This document shows positions 5,238-5,753 of a stretch of 5,753 nt of DNA, piece by piece. Source of the stretch: Chloroflexota bacterium (lineage in GTDB: Bacteria; Chloroflexota; Dormibacteria; Aeolococcales; Aeolococcaceae); assembly GCA_028287605.1 (NCBI GenBank), contig JAQBPI010000158.1, positions 1 through 5,753 of the forward strand, given 5' to 3'. The notes under the pieces were generated by a model, which saw only the letters and a program-made list of their open reading frames with translations, did no database searches and was not told the DNA's origin. The translations under genes and the position numbers were made by a program. How positions within the stretch are numbered: position 1 is the stretch's first letter; every line of letters starts with the position of its first letter.

Positions 5238-5753
5238 ATGAGACGGCGGCTGCGTCCCTCCACCATCCCGCGGCTCCCCACGGCCTTCGACGCCGCCGCC
5301 GAGCTCGACTGGGGCGACCCGGTGATGAGCCGCCGGCTGCTCCGCGAGCACCTCGACCAGAGGCACGACGGCGCCAGCCGCCGCATCCCCGCGATCGAGC
5401 GCCACGTCGCCCGCCTGGCCAGGCTCATCGCCCCGCCGCCGGGACGGGTGCTCGACGCCGCCTGCGGGCCGGGCCTCTACGCGGTCCGCCTCGCCCGCAT
5501 GGGCTGGGACGTGGTCGGCGTCGACACCGGCGAGCCGGTGCTCCGCCACGCCCGCGTCCTCGCCCGGGAGGCGGGGGTCGCGGCGGAGTTCCACCGCGCC
5601 GACCTGCGCACCTTCGAGGGGCGGGGCGACTTCGACGCGGTGCTCCTCGTGTACTTCATCCTCGAGGCCTTCCCGCGGCGCGAGCAGACGGCGGTGCTGC
5701 GCCGCCTCGCCGCCGCGCTGCGCCCGGGGGGCCGGCTGGTCGCCGAGCTGCGG
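5238..5753 (+). CDS. Class I SAM-dependent methyltransferase, 5' part (runs off the window)
   Basis: The frame is open from the ATG at 5238 to the last base, giving 172 residues with no stop reached. The SAM-binding fold is clear: motif I VLDAACGPGLYAVRLA (71-86, with D73 and GPG 77-79), the acidic end of the second strand VVGVDTGEPVLRHAR (92-106, D96), the third-strand acidic motif ADLRTF (121-126), FDAVLLVYFILEAF (132-145) and LRPGGRLVAEL (161-171). The N-terminal region contains LLREHLDQRHDGASRR (34-49), about 25 residues before motif I. I recall a similar HLD-H-D-ASR pattern in unnamed actinobacterial-type methyltransferases, but it does not reveal the substrate. It starts 27 bp from the divergent plsY-like gene and has no Shine-Dalgarno sequence. 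The C-terminal half, which would carry substrate-binding elements, lies outside the window. Confidence 0.9.
   Translation, partial: MRRRLRPSTIPRLPTAFDAAAELDWGDPVMSRRLLREHLDQRHDGASRRIPAIERHVARLARLIAPPPGRVLDAACGPGLYAVRLARMGWDVVGVDTGEPVLRHARVLAREAGVAAEFHRADLRTFEGRGDFDAVLLVYFILEAFPRREQTAVLRRLAAALRPGGRLVAELR

Overview
This is a very GC-rich bacterial window (by eye well above 70% G+C, with third codon positions almost all G or C). Seven protein genes fill nearly all of it. I see no rRNA, tRNA, CRISPR array, transposase or phage gene. The composition, the lack of Shine-Dalgarno sequences and the TANNNT boxes 6 to 8 nt before several start codons suggest a lineage that uses leaderless mRNAs, such as Actinomycetota or the Dormibacterota/Chloroflexota. 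A lipoprotein resembling the LppX/LprG group fits a monoderm cell. The phylum is inferred, not shown.

Layout: (1) 2-1303, plus strand: the 3' end of a surface or secreted protein made of about 107-residue bacterial Ig-like repeats, each with a DxNxNGxxD calcium-loop-like motif, plus a divergent last domain. (2) 1367-2584, plus: a complete MoeA, the molybdopterin molybdenumtransferase of Mo-cofactor synthesis. (3) 2600-3091, minus: a MarR-family regulator, convergent with moeA. (4) 3196-3915, plus: a lipoprotein transcribed divergently from the MarR gene. (5) 3919-4545, minus: a DedA/VTT-domain membrane protein whose stop lies 3 bp from the lipoprotein stop. (6) 4542-5210, minus: a PlsY-like membrane protein overlapping the dedA start by the four bases GTGA, so the two form a coupled operon. 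(7) 5238-5753, plus: the 5' part of a class I SAM-dependent methyltransferase that runs off the end. It is divergent from the plsY-like gene, with only 27 bp between the start codons.

The functional theme is mostly the cell envelope (repeat protein, lipoprotein, DedA and PlsY-like proteins), with a housekeeping moeA and two genes of unknown target (MarR regulator and methyltransferase). The points most worth a second look are the PlsY-like protein, which keeps the family framework but has lost most signature active-site residues; its translational coupling to a DedA-type putative lipid transporter; and the repeated leaderless promoter arrangement, including two back-to-back -10 boxes in a 27-bp divergent spacer. 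I did not find a clearly new multi-gene system.
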